This document shows positions 36,421 to 47,870 of a stretch of DNA of 64,000 nucleotides, piece by piece. A program made the translations under genes and the position numbers. The notes under the pieces are model-generated. The model saw only the letters and a program-made list of their open reading frames with translations, was not told the DNA's origin and searched no databases. The stretch spans positions 38,022,501 through 38,086,500 of the forward strand of contig NC_133551.1 in the NCBI RefSeq assembly GCF_048773025.1, written 5' to 3'. The stretch is from Camelus bactrianus (Eukaryota; Chordata; Mammalia; Artiodactyla; Camelidae). The stretch's first letter is position 1. Every line of letters begins with the position of its first letter.

Positions 36421-38819
36421 CTGGTTCTACTCCTCTGCAGTTCTGCAGTGCATAACACTGTCCTATATGCCATCAAATACGTGCTGCAAAACCATCATAT
36501 TCCGAAAAGATGCTCCACTGAATTGTTGACTTAATATTTGACCCAAATAAGCAGATGCTAATGGGGGTCTTACTCTGTGTCGGGTGCCATGCTAATTAAG
36601 CTGGTACCTCAACTCTTACCTAGGGAAATCTTCAATCTCGTGAGATGGATATTTCCCTAATTTTACAACAAAGAAAAATTCAAGAGATGGGTAAAGCTAG
36701 TCACATTCCAGTCACATAAAAGCAGAATTCTCCTTCTGGTCATTTGGTTTACAGTGGAGTTGGCTTCAGTGCCATGAATGACATCACAGCAGTGAAAATG
36801 GCACACGTGCTGTGAAAATCCTCAGTGTGGTACCCCTGTCCTGACTGTCCTCATGCTCTGACCCAAATCCACATCCTCCCATTTCCCTAACTTGACTGTT
36901 ACAGCTCAGAGAAGGGACAGCATCTTGGTCCTCACCATATTGGCACAGTGCCTTGCTCAGAGTGGGCATTCCGAAAAAAAGTTAATTAATTAGGAAATGT
37001 ATGCCTTGAGAACTGAATCAGGAATGAAGCAGTGAGCGAGGCAATGAATGCCTAAGCACGTAAAATCTGCATTCTTCCAGAGAAGAAAAGGAAAAACATT
37101 TTGTGCAGAACGGCTGTCAGAGCAGCAGGCAAAGCCCTCCTGACTATTTTTTCCTTTGCTGTGACATCTCTCCATTTGTGATTTCCTCTGATTTGCTCCG
37201 TGTTCGCCTGAGCCTCTGCTCCTCTGGCTTGATTTCGACTCCATCCAATGTATCTTGTTACCGTTTGGGCGCCATCTGGACCACGGGAGTAGCCTCTCCA
37301 GAGAGAGACACGCCTGCCTCTGAGAAGCCCTGCTGCCCTCCTCCCCTGGAGTGTGTTCAGACCCCGTCATCCCTCTGACAGGAGCCAATTCTGCCTGACT
37401 GTTATTCTCATTCACCCCTTTTCAAAGTCCTGAACTGGCGCCAAATCTAGTTAGGAGGTTTTGAAAAATCCTTGAGATTTTGCTAATGTGGAACTAGATA
37501 ATAGATTTTTTTTTTAAAGGAGAAGTGATAAAGGAAGAGAGAATTAAAAACAAATAATCATAAGCTTTAGGAAATTGTGCCACATTTATACCTGTGCTGG
37601 TGTGTTTATTCTGGGGACAGCCATGAAAGTAGCCAAGCCGTCATACCGCCAGCCCCTTCCTCCCCAAAGAAGCTACAGCAGGGGAGGGTCCCCCACATTA
37701 CGAAGTCCTTCTTGTCACGTGTCAGAGCTTTGGGATGAGGTCAGGGGTTGGGACCAGGATCTAGAGCCCAGGAAGTTTCCACAAGTGTAAACGCATGAAG
37801 CCATCCCCGGGGCTCTTAGAGAAGTTTGACGGTAGGCTGCTGTTTTTAATGTTTTTCTTAATTACCATCCCTGGCCCCATTTTGGCTATCATCATATAAA
37901 CACCTGTATCATCATCTCTCTCTTCATGATCACTGCCTCTTGACAACAGCATTGATTCCATCAAGGTCCCCAGCCCCACTGTTGCCGCCATCTCAAAATG
38001 TCTGACCCGTCAAGATTGGATCGGATAATGTGTGTTAAAAACACTACTAGTCATAACCACCGGCATGAATCCTGCTGTTACTCTGAACCAGGCTCTGTCA
38101 CCAAAGGTTTGGTATGAATTGTCTCAATTATAACCCCAGTCATACGATAACTGCCTGTTTTCTTTTCCATCTGCCTCCTGCGACGTAAGGACAAGGACTG
38201 TCTCAGTATAGTTGCTCAGTTAATAGACGTGGATGACCAGGTGACTGGTCAGCACCGTCTCATGACAGCCATCACTCCCACCACCACCATCACCCCAGCA
38301 CTGGCACTGTCAGTTCCTGGGCATCACAGTCAGCATCTTCTCCCCTTTGTCACTGTTGCTGAGATCAAACTTACTTAGCTGTTAGTATTTTACCACAGTG
38401 GCCGCATCAGCCTACACATGGCACCTCCAACTCCATCCTGAGGTGTATTTTCAAGAAAATAAGGGCTACGTCTTAGAAAATCTGGGCATGAAGACACGGA
38501 GTTTCCCGCTGAGTTCTGAAAGAGGTGCAAGGGATGCAAAAGATGACCCACAGAGAGGAGAAGGGGTGTGGGTGGGGTAGGTGTGATCAACGATGGGGCT
38601 GGTGGGCCCCGGAACGGTCCAGCCTTGCCAGTGATCAACCTTGGGGAAGAGGTGCAGGAGCAGAAACCTGCCGTGACCAGTGCTGCTCTGTGCAGGCCAT
38701 GCCCCTTCTCCAGTCTCTCCTCCAGGTGACTTTGCCCCTTCCCTAGACCAGGGTTTCCTTCCCAAACTTTTGCCATGGCCTGGAACCTGCCCACCCTCAC
38801 CAAGCAAAATCCACAGCTA

Positions 38820-38965
38820 TTCCTCCTTCCTTCCTTCCTTCACTCTATTCTCCTCTCTCTCTCTCTCTCTCAGCTTCTCTCTCTCCATCCTCCCCCCTCC
38901 TCCTCCCTGTACCTGTCCCTTTGCTGCCCTCCCTCCCTCCCATCCTTCCTTCCCTCTCTGTACTT
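38820..38965 (+). repeat. CT-rich low-complexity tract
   Basis: Runs of CCTT, TCTC and CCTCC over about 145 bases. It produces the Ser/Leu/Pro-rich open frame of about 143 residues that spans it, which is not a gene. Confidence 0.9.
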
Positions 38966-39654
38966 TTCAAAAGGGAACTGACATCCTCCGAGATTTTACT
39001 CCATCAGTGGCTGTGTTAATTCTATTCATAGACATCAACCTTCTCCCCCCTTCTTTTCAGCAAGCCGGTGTTGTAAGCATTATTATCCCTAGTTTTCGAG
39101 GAGAAAACTGAGGCTCAGAGTGTGGAAGGAATTCATCCAAGGGAACACTGATGAGGAAGGAACAATTTGAATAGCCATGTGGAACCTCAGAAAAATCGTT
39201 CGTTAACATCACATTTTCAAATTCCCCATCTCAACTCTCTCCCCACCTCCACGTTGTTCTTCAGTTGCCAAGCAGCGTTCTTCCTGTTTACTTCTGCCAA
39301 GAAGTAGGAGAGTGGCTGCTGACTCTTGGCTAAAGGTGACGGAGAGCATAAACACCTAGACACCCCAGAGGGAATTAGTCTTCATTAGCACGTCTTCATT
39401 GTTAAATCGCTCACCGGGGAAAGGCACGTGCATTCAAATGCCTGGAATCACTAGGTGCCTTAATAATGCCCACCTTGGTGCAGTTACAAATCACTTAAGT
39501 TAATCCATCTCTCCGGAGCTTTCTAGATGGATAATTGAATTCATTCTTTTGCATCATGGGCCTGGACTCTGAGTGTAGATCTCTAGATCTCACTGCAATG
39601 CCTGGTGGCTTTCCTGTCCCGCTCATATCCCACCCCCTAGCAAGACAGATCACA

Positions 39655-39775
39655 CGTCCTGGCTCTGCTCTGAGCTTTGAAAGAGCAAGGACCACCTCTT
39701 ATTCATCTCTGTATCTCCAGTGCCTAGCCAGGATCAGCATGTGGAAAGTGCCCGGTGGATGTTGAAGAAATGAAT
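39655..39775 (+). repeat. L2 LINE 3' end
   Basis: TTATTCATCTCTGTATCTCC, AGTGCCTAGCCAGGATCAGC and GGATGTTGAAGAAATGAATT match the L2 terminus. Confidence 0.7.
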
Positions 39776-39857
39776 TAGTCAATTACAGAATCAATCAAGA
39801 TGACTTCAGTTTTCCCAGTAGGCCTTCGGCTGATGATTGCTATAGAGAGTTCGTTCC

Positions 39858-40055
39858 CCAGCACAGTGACTCACAAGCCCCGCTGCATAGTCGAATCACC
39901 TGGGGAGCTTTCAGAAACTGCTGATGCCAGGACCCCACCCCAGACCCGTAGCATCCACATCTCAGATGGGGAGGGTGGGGCTCAAGCATGCGTAGTGTTG
40001 TAGATGCCCCACCTCCCCCTGAGGATTACATCTTGCAGCCGTGGGTGGGAACCAC
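39858..40055 (+). mobile_element. MER5A-like hAT MITE
   Basis: Contains CGAATCACCTGGGGAGCTTT, ACTGCTGATGCCAGGACCC and an end close to GGGTGGGAACCACCGC, in the order of MER5A. The ends are worn and no target duplication was identified. Confidence 0.6.
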
Positions 40056-40984
40056 CGCAGGTTTCTGATTTGGGAGCCATTAATAAGTTTTCATCCTTGT
40101 TGACATGTTCACCCCAAGTCTCATCTCATCTACTCACTTTTGCTGCCAAGAGTCACATGCATCTGGTTTTAAGAGTTACCTCCCTCAGTTATGAGACAGC
40201 TGTGTCCCCACTGCTCCAAAGAGATGATGGGAAAATAAACTCTTGGTGGAAGCTTTATTTCATTGTCTTGGTGAAGATTCAGGCTAGAACTGTTTTGAAA
40301 CAGCACAGCAGAATCTCTTCCTTTAAATCCTCCCTGAAAGTTTAAGTCGTGAGAAAACTGGATTGTCTTATTGAGGTTTTAAAAGCAGAATACAAAACTG
40401 CCAGCCTACCAGAATAGTAAGTATGAGAAATCGATCTAAAGGGGAAGAAAAGACTTGAGGGAACAAAAACTCGGGTAGTTACTGTGGGTAAAGCAAGAGC
40501 TGAGCAGGCAGGGAATGGGTTCCAGGGTCTGCCTCTGGGAATCAGCTGGGGGACGATGTCTCCCTGCCGGCTGGATGGCATGCCCTGGGGGCTCCTGTTA
40601 CGTCTTTCTCAGGCAGGAGGAAGGAACTCCAAGAAATGTCTGAGCCAGAATCAAAACGGGGAGGTACCGACAAGCACCAGGTACAAAGGGTCTGGATGGG
40701 GAGATGGTCAGGCAAGAGTGTAGCCAGAAGAGAGGTGAGAGGGAGAAGATAGGGAGGCAGGACTAAAGCCAGGCAGTACTGGGCATCCTCTGACACAGGG
40801 TCTGGCCTGGGCTCTTAAGCAGGGGTTAGTTTCCAAGGAGGGGGCCTCCTGCAAGATGTTTGTTTCTTCTTCCTCTTTTTTTTTTTTCCAAATATCATAA
40901 AGTAATAGTTTCCTGACATTAAAAATGGGTGCCTGTACATTGTAAAATTGAGCCAAAAGAAATAGGATGAGAAGCTCCTAAAAA

Positions 40985-41165
40985 TAGCTCCTGTTCATTG
41001 AGCATCTCTGTGTGCAAACACCAAACAAGACATGGTACACGCATCTTACTTCTCAGTAAACCTGAGATGATGTTCTCATGATCATTCCCACTTTGAGGAT
41101 GAGAAAACTGAGACTAAGTGCTTTGTTGCAGGGTCGCATGGCCAGCATGGGGCACGGCCAGGATC
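40985..41165 (-). repeat. MIR, minus strand
   Basis: TTCATTGAGCATCTCTGTGT, CATTCCCACTTTGAGGATGA and GAAAACTGAGACTAAGTGCT follow reversed MIR order. Confidence 0.75.
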
Positions 41166-43035
41166 TGGTCTGCATCTGTGTGACTCCGATGAGATGCATT
41201 CGCCCTCAGGTCCAGATCAGTCTTCTGAATTTACAGAAACAGCCTCATAGCACCCCAGCCCACGCCTCACCGAACGCCCCCTCTTGTGTCACCAGCAGAG
41301 GGATGGACTTAACCCGGTGCTGGGTACCCTCGCGCACTTCCATTGTGCGGTGGGGTTTTATGAGACTCTCCCACCGGCTGTTTTTCAAATTTATTTAATT
41401 CATCCATCATGCTCTGAAGCCATTTGCTTTTTTATATTGGACAGATGTAATGAGATTTTGGACACTAAAAAATGTTTTTATTAAAAGTTATGACCCAGAG
41501 CTAGTTGGTGGGGGCTGTGCCATAAATCCCTAGGAATGTGAGAATTTATAAAGGATGTAGCGACACTACCTTAACCTTTTAGGCCACACCATAGATTACG
41601 GGATCACTTAGACTAGGATTGTCTGCCCACCTCTGGCCAAAGCTTCATAGTAACTATTATTATTTTTGTGGTTATCTGATGTTGGCCATTCCTCGCCTCC
41701 TCTTGGCCACAGTTGACTCCTGGCAAGCCGGTGCCTGGTGGGAGCAGGTGGGTGATGATGGAATTTGCTAGTGTTTGGACTGAAGGCTCTACAGTGGTGG
41801 GCACGTGGATCCGTCTGCTCTGCTCGGCAGCCCTGTCACTGGGGCTGAGTGACGTAACGATCCCGTTCGCTGCAGAGTGAAAGTGACTATGGCTGACAGT
41901 TTCTCAGCATCTGCATGGCCAACAGGAAGTTCTCCTCCAAGTTAGGAAACGTTGCAAGTCTTTCTGTTCATGCGTAACAACTCCAGTGTAATGTCAATAT
42001 TCTCAGATTTGTATGAATGTCACACTACTTGGAAGTCATCCAAAGCATGATGAACTTGAACGTATAGACCAAAACATGGCCATTAAACATCTGTATAGAG
42101 AGGTGCTCTACATATCATCTATAATATGTATTAATGTTGTAACTTTGTTAAATTAACATTTGTTGAGTAAAGCCCCAGGGTGTCAGAGACCACCTGGGAA
42201 CTGCAGCAGAGAAGTTTATTACTTGCAGGTGCTGTGGGAAGGGCCCAGCAAGTTGCAGTAGGGAGAGCGAAGCAGGAAGGCCTGGGGAGGCGGGCGAGGG
42301 AGACTATGATCACAGGGGCTGCTGAGGGGCTCATGTTAGGAAGTGAAATTTACTTGGGACTATGCATGCATTCGTTCATGTATTTTTGAGCCCTGCTATG
42401 TGCCTATGATGTGCTGGGGATTGAGGAACAAAGGGATCGTGGTCCCTGCTTCAGAAAGCGCACAGTGGAATGGACACAGGTAGTGCCATTGCTCTCAGAG
42501 GAGGGTTTGCAGCTCAGGGGACCAGGGAAGGCTTCATGGAAGAGGCGGCCTTTCAGCTGGCTTTGAGGAATTGGATGAGCTTTGGGCTTTCAGGGATGAG
42601 AAGAGCATTGCAAGCAGAAAAGACTGCAGGCAGAAGAGCACCTACAAAACTAGCTGTTCACAGACTTCTCCAAAGAGTTGTTTTGGCTAAAGCGTCTGAT
42701 AACATTTTTTTCCTTTGAAAAACAAAATCTCAAGGGAAAACCATGCTCTTACCTGCTGCGGCTGTTGAACCAGGCCAGGGCAGGTCTGTAATTTCAGGAA
42801 GGTGGACTTGAAACTTACAAACTCCTCATTGTCGTATCTCCTTGTTGGGCCGGTGTTTTATCATCTGTTTATGCTGGGAACACATTCCAGGGTTTTCACA
42901 GTACATTGGCAACAGCTCCCGCCTCACGAGACTGTAGGGGCGTAAAGCATAGACACCGTCATCATTAAACTCATAAATCCATGTCATTTGTATGTCACTC
43001 ACTCCATCCTCATCCATCATCCCTTACACTTTCAG

Positions 43036-43086
43036 AACGGCCATGCGTTTGAGGATTTTGAAGAACGGTTTGCTGCAGCCACCCCG
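43036..43086 (+). CDS. DAB1: DAB1 exon 9b: first half of the optional 33-residue insert (residues 242-258)
   Basis: Seventeen codons, NGHAFEDFEERFAAATP, between acceptor CTTTCAG and donor GTAAGA, phase 0 at both ends (51 bases). This is the first part of the 33-residue block that separates the 588- and 555-residue DAB1 forms. It lies 20.4 kb after exon 9 and only 91 bases before its partner 9c. The acidic-aromatic core DFEERF resembles DFDEIF in 9c (see findings). No catalytic motif is present. A role in adaptor or endocytic binding is only a guess from the repeated acidic-Phe pattern. Confidence 0.93.
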
Positions 43087-43177
43087 GTAAGAACAAGAGG
43101 GCTCAGCCTGGTTACCTGTTTCATGTCATCATCCCATTGTTCATTTCATGCTCATAAGTCATGCCTTGTGGTTACAG
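43087..43177 (+). other. DAB1: DAB1 intron 9b (91-base mini-intron)
   Basis: Very short intron, GTAAGA to ACAG, between the two exons of the 33-residue insert. The pyrimidine tract near the acceptor is poor (CTTGTGGTTACAG), which may make 9c dependent on definition together with 9b. Confidence 0.92.
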
Positions 43178-43225
43178 AACAGAAACCTGCCGACGGACTT
43201 TGATGAGATTTTTAAGGCAGCCAAG
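43178..43225 (+). CDS. DAB1: DAB1 exon 9c: second half of the 33-residue insert (residues 259-274)
   Basis: Sixteen codons, NRNLPTDFDEIFKAAK, acceptor GTTACAG, donor GTAAGG, phase 0 at both ends (48 bases). With 9b it totals exactly 33 residues, the known size of the optional insert. The 91-base intron before it is short enough that the two exons may be spliced in as a unit. I recall the human end as FEATK, against FKAAK here. Reading through the upstream intron in the same frame gives an open frame from 43148, but that part is intronic. Confidence 0.92.
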
Positions 43226-43429
43226 GTAAGGCCTCCAGTCTCTTGTGAAACAAAGGTGGTTCTGGCCACTCTTGTCCATTCCACTTCTTCTCACCCGCCT
43301 GCAGGAAGGGCAGATGCTCCACTCTGCTCCCGTGCCTGCCTGTCCTAACATTCACGGGGGACTCCTGGTGGGCCCCGCAATGAGATCGAATAGCAGGAGC
43401 GTGCGTGTGGGTGGGTGGGGGTGTGTGTG

Positions 43430-43445
43430 AGAGAGAGAGAGAGAA
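43430..43445 (+). repeat. GA microsatellite
   Basis: GAGAGAGAGAGAGAG following a GTGTGTGTG stretch, just after exon 9c; a short compound GT/GA dinucleotide tract. Confidence 0.8.
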
Positions 43446-43864
43446 AAGGGGGGAAAGAGCGTGTGTTGGAAATGTCATGATACCCCTTCATTTCATTCCA
43501 CAGTTTTCAATCTCCTAACATGTCTCTGGCATCCTCTGACAGATGCCAGAGACGCAGTAGAGGAAGACACAGCCCCTGTGCTCAGGGAGCTCATAGTATA
43601 ACTGGGTGCGACGTTGCCTCGTGGAGGAGAAGGGAGGAGAGCCTGGTGCACCGTAGTATAATGTAGTATAGTGGGGATTCAGACACATGAGCAGGATGTG
43701 CACAGTGCACCTATGGAGATCAAAACCAGGCAAGGCTGTTATTCGGTTGGTATAGCCTGGAATAGATGTACTGGTTTGCAGACAGTGTTTATCCAGATGA
43801 GTTAATACCCAGGCCAGTGAATGTTGTCACCACTGAGCCCAGGGTGTTTGGGAAACCTCTAGGA

Positions 43865-44023
43865 CAGGGGTTCTTAACCTTGGCTGTATATTAGAATCAC
43901 CAGGAGAGTTTTTAAAGTTTCAGTTACTAAGCTGTCCCCCAGACAGCTAATTCAGAATCTCGAGGGATGGGAACCAGGTGTCAGTATTTTTCCCCCAGGT
44001 ACATCCAAAACTGAGAACCACAG
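43865..44023 (+). mobile_element. MER5A-like hAT MITE with 8-base duplication
   Basis: A 159-base element starting CAGGGGTTCTTAACCTTGGC and ending in CTGAGAACCACAG, imperfect inverted ends. It is flanked by CTCTAGGA (43857-43864) and ATCTAGGA (44024-44031), an 8-base hAT-type target duplication with one mismatch. The internal TTAGAATCACCAGGAGAGTT is diagnostic of the family. Confidence 0.85.
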
Positions 44024-44093
44024 ATCTAGGATTATCACATAAGCTGTTTGGAGCTGTGGGATGGGGTACACATTGAGATGGGAAACACTTATG

Positions 44094-44180
44094 GAGTGGT
44101 TGAGCAAAACTCTTAACAGTTGAGAGTTGAGAGTAGTTGAGCAAGTTGAGAGGTATTGAGTGGTTGAGCAAAACTCTCAA
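44094..44180 (+). repeat. Short direct repeat, 23-base unit
   Basis: GAGTGGTTGAGCAAAACTCT plus (T/C)AA occurs at 44094-44116 and again at 44158-44180. The space between is filled with shorter TTGAGAG and GTTGAGCAA variants, so a small local duplication is likely. Confidence 0.75.
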
Positions 44181-44299
44181 AAGGGAAAAAAAAAGCCCTC
44201 TAATCTGTGTCCTGAAGGATGGGTGGGAAAGGTAATGGGGGAAGGAAAGAGTGTTCTAGATAGGAGGAGGAGCATGTGCAAAGGCCCTGAGGTAGTCCC

Positions 44300-44475
44300 T
44301 CCTTTCATAACCCCCGGTACTTCTCTCCTCTGTAACACTGCCCTGATCACATCTGTAGGTCTGTCTTTCCATAGAATAGGCAGCTCATGAGACTGGAAAT
44401 AGGAACGTTCCTTACCCATCTCTGTAGCCCCTGCTCTCAGCACAGTTGCTGATGTTCAGTGGGGGCTACATAGTT
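44300..44475 (+). repeat. L2 LINE 3' end
   Basis: TCTCCTCTGTAACACTGCCC, AATAGGCAGCTCATGAGACT and CCTTACCCATCTCTGTAGCC show the worn L2 3' order. Confidence 0.6.
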
Positions 44476-46094
44476 ATCCCAGAGTGGGTCTGTGCGAATG
44501 CATCTTGGGAGTCAGTCAAGGACACCTCTGCCTTCATCAGTGTCACTTTTAGAACTTCTCTGTAAGAGGGGCTGGGAGTCTAGTTGCAGTAGTCTAGTTG
44601 AAAGAAGGACCAGGGGACTAACCGTGACACAGTGGTTGTACAGCCCTCCAGATGTCAGTGGAAAACCATCCCTTGTTCAGATCAAAGGATGGCTGGGGAG
44701 GGGACAGGCCTGATGGAGATACTGAGGGGCGCCCCCCTCAATGGCCAGGCTCCTCCTCATCCTCTTCACGTGGTGATGGTTCACACCATCAGCAACCACA
44801 TCTCTCTCTACCTGGAGACATCTGAAGAGCCAGGAGCGGGAAGGCAAGTAGGAATCTTGAGCAGACCGTCCAGATGGCTCCCCTTGCAGGCTTCTGGTTA
44901 GAGAATATTGTGGGGCTGGACTTCCACCATCTAGGAAGGCTAACAAGGGCTTTGTAAAGTGACAGATAGATGCTGCTGGTCTTTGGGTCAAGTTCTGCTT
45001 CTTGTAGCTGACCGATCAAGCAAGTCACAAAACCTCCAGGCCTCCATTAGCTCATGTGCAAACTGGAGATCGTGAGAGAGATTCCTGGGCCGCCGACTCT
45101 GCAGGGCTCAGTGAGTGTCCAGTGTGATCATAATGTATTGGAAAATGTGTTGTAAACTATAAAGTGCTTTACAGATGTGAGTGGTTAGTTTTATTCTCAT
45201 GAGACCGTTAAAATGATTAATTACAACAATATTATCAGATGGAACATGGCTTATTAAGTTACAAATAAAAGGACTAGGGTTCACGTGTGGAGAGGAGCTG
45301 TGAAAATAGATACTATTCCAGATTCTCAATCACATATGGTTATTAGAATTATTTTTAATTTTATGGCCTATGAATCCCCTTTTTCTATAAAATTTAATTA
45401 ACTCAAGGTTCTATTTAAGCAGCAGCTCCAATGGAATGAAATAACAATCCATGTTTTATGCCTTTGCATGTTTTTCTCGTTTAATCCTTGAGTGGAAATC
45501 ATCTGGCAAGAGGAAAGTCTGTAGCTCCAGAATGAAGGTTATTTGAAAAGTTGTGCTTAAGGAGAAAATTAGCCAATAAATTACATTTACGATATTAGTA
45601 AAAGTGTGCCACGAGTTCAATCCATTTGAAATGTAAATTGTGTGACTTAATTATTAACTTCATTTTAATATTTTCCTACCACTGAAAATAGTCGTGGGCC
45701 ATTTTAAAAGCATCGAGTTTCAGTTGCGAGGAAACCCAGAAGCTTCCTTTGAATGGGTTAAATAGAATTATGCCTTTTATGGATTTGGGAGAGACCCTGA
45801 GGATAGGCCTCATTTCGCCAAATAACATAAAATGTTATTAACATGGTAATGAAGACTTCCCAAAGACAAGCAAGCATTTAGGGTCCAGCCAGATTTGGGA
45901 GCACACCCTGCACACTGGCCTGCTGGTTACCATCTCGTAACGCTGGATAGTTATCGGACGAGACAGAATAGAGTTGGTAAAGAACTGGCAGGAAAGACTG
46001 TGAGATGCATTGTAGTCCCACCATGACTCTGCCCTCGTCCCCTTCCCCGCCCCCTCTCCTGGTCCTCTCTCCCATTTACGCGATAACCAAACTG

Positions 46095-46470
46095 CCTGTG
46101 GCCCCACCTGCTCAGACCGTGCCAGCCTCTGTCCTTTCTGCTCGTGGCTTTCATCCACTTGGACAGCCCCTCCTCTTCTTGGCTGCCTGGCTGACTGCGC
46201 CTCTTCTCAGATTCAGATCTGAGCTGTTTCCTTTAGCAAACCCAAAGCCGGCAGGATGCCCTTCTCAGTTCGCCCCCAGCACCCCGTAGAGACCTCCGTC
46301 GTTGCCACTCCTGCCACATAAGCTTGACACTACGTACGTCTTTGGATGGTCCCCACCAGGCTGCAAGCTCCCTGCAGGCTGGGACTTGACATTTCTCCTT
46401 ATGATGTTCCAAGCACCCAGCACAGTGCCCAGCACCTAACAGTTGCCCGGTGTGTATGGAAGAAAACATA
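46095..46470 (+). repeat. L2 LINE 3' end
   Basis: TCAGATCTGAGCTGTTTCCT, AGGCTGCAAGCTCCCTGCAG, GGGACTTGACATTTCTCC and CCCAGCACAGTGCCCAGCAC follow the L2 3' region to its end. Confidence 0.75.
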
Positions 46471-46599
46471 CTCTGCAGTTGGAAGAAAATTAATATGTAT
46501 AGGGTCCTACTGTGTGCAAAGCACCATTTCTTCAACCTGATAGCTAAAGGAGAAGGGTTGAAAGTGAGTTAGCCAGGCCAAGCTGCTTGTCTTATGGCA

Positions 46600-46915
46600 A
46601 AAGGACATAGAAAACAAACTTACGGTTACCAGGGGGAAAAGGTGGGGGGAGGTGGGAGGATAAATTGGGAGTTTGCAGATACTAACTACTATATGTAAAA
46701 TAGATAAACAAGGTTCTGCTGTATAGCACGGGGAACTGTATTCAATATCTTGTAGTAGCCTGTGATGAAAAAGAATATGAAAAGGAATAGATATATACAC
46801 TTATATATATGTGTATGTATATATATATGTATAACTGAAACATTACGCTGTACACTAGAAGTTAACACGTGTTAACATTGAAAACCGACGATACTTAAAT
46901 TAAAAAAAAAAAAAA
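46600..46915 (+). mobile_element. L1 3' end, plus strand
   Basis: Starts near GGACATAGAAAACAAACTTA, contains GGAACTGTATTCAATATCTT and a TA/TG-rich stretch around 46788-46835, and ends in a 13-base A run. 5'-truncated cetartiodactyl-type L1 3'UTR. Confidence 0.85.
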
Positions 46916-47689
46916 GAGAGACTTGTGTGCCTTTTTCACCAGGCTTACCCAGACTTTAAAGTCCTGCTATTAATACTGTCAGTAAATCCACAGAGGAGAT
47001 GTCATCATCTTTAGTGTCCAGCTGACAGAACAGTGACCCTGAGGAATTGCAGAGGTCGGAAATATTGGAACCTGGACCCATCCCTGGGGGTGGGACTTTT
47101 CCCCAGGCCCAGAGCTCACACACATGTCAGGAAGAGAGAATGTTCCTTTCTTTGTGCAAATCACGGAGATCCAGCCGGGCCTGATTAGAGCAGATCTTGA
47201 GGGCAGGGGTCCTGCATGGCAGACAGGCAGACTCTCCCTGTCCTTTTGATTGAGTAGTCTTTCGGTTCCCCCGTTAGAAACTACCACTGAAATCCAGAGA
47301 TGAACAGGAAGTGTTTTCTCCTGCAGTGGTTAGATTTGCACAAAGCACATGATTATGTACTTTAAGTCAGGCTGTTTGAATCCTGACCACAGGCACCCTG
47401 CAGACACTGAATCTGAAGTGTATGCAGATTGATTTCTGAGTGTATCTTACAGGGTTTCTCCCACTGCTCCGGCTGTCCTTGCTCAGACACTCCCGTATGA
47501 TGGATGGGAGTAGAGTTGATACAGTGTCTGCGGTGATGGGGTTCCTAGGAGTGATTAATAGTGTGTGTACCGGGCTGTTTTTGATGCCCTTCCTGGGATT
47601 AAATATGTTTCCTTCTCTTCCAACTACGTATTTTGTCTTAAAGATGGAGTCTTTGGGGGGCCTGTCATTTGACTGTCTGCTCTGTAGGC

Positions 47690-47870
47690 AGAAAATTTAA
47701 GTCCTGGCCTAGGGGTCACTTTTATGAGACTCAGTTTATCCATCTGTAAAAACGGGGATGACAGTTCATACCTCTCAGGGACAGGGCTATTGGGAGCATT
47801 TCCTAAGAAATTGCCCCGAAGCCCTGACTTGCTAGACTTAGAACATGGAAGGCATTTTGTACGTGCGGAT
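47690..47870 (+). repeat. MIR fragment
   Basis: GAGACTCAGTTTATCCATCT, GTAAAAACGGGGATGACAGT and AGAACATGGAAGGCATTTTG keep MIR order. Confidence 0.7.

Larger units (their letters stand above)
22590..43035 (+). other. DAB1: DAB1 intron 9 (20.4 kb)
   Basis: The largest complete intron here. It holds L3-like LINE fossils, many MIR and L2 pieces, three camelid SINEs, an MER5A-like element, CT-rich low-complexity sequence near 38820-38960, and repeat-free blocks near 29650, 37030, 39380 and 41900. No convincing exon was found apart from known DAB1 sequence. Confidence 0.85.

Noticed and set aside
38680-39111. 143-residue Ser/Leu/Pro-rich open frame
   Set aside because: Produced by the CT-rich low-complexity tract; no homologue recognised.
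43148-43348. Extended exon starting at ATG 43148 before exon 9c
   Set aside because: The in-frame sequence before 43178 is the mini-intron ending in ACAG, and the 33-residue total of 9b plus 9c fits the known insert exactly.
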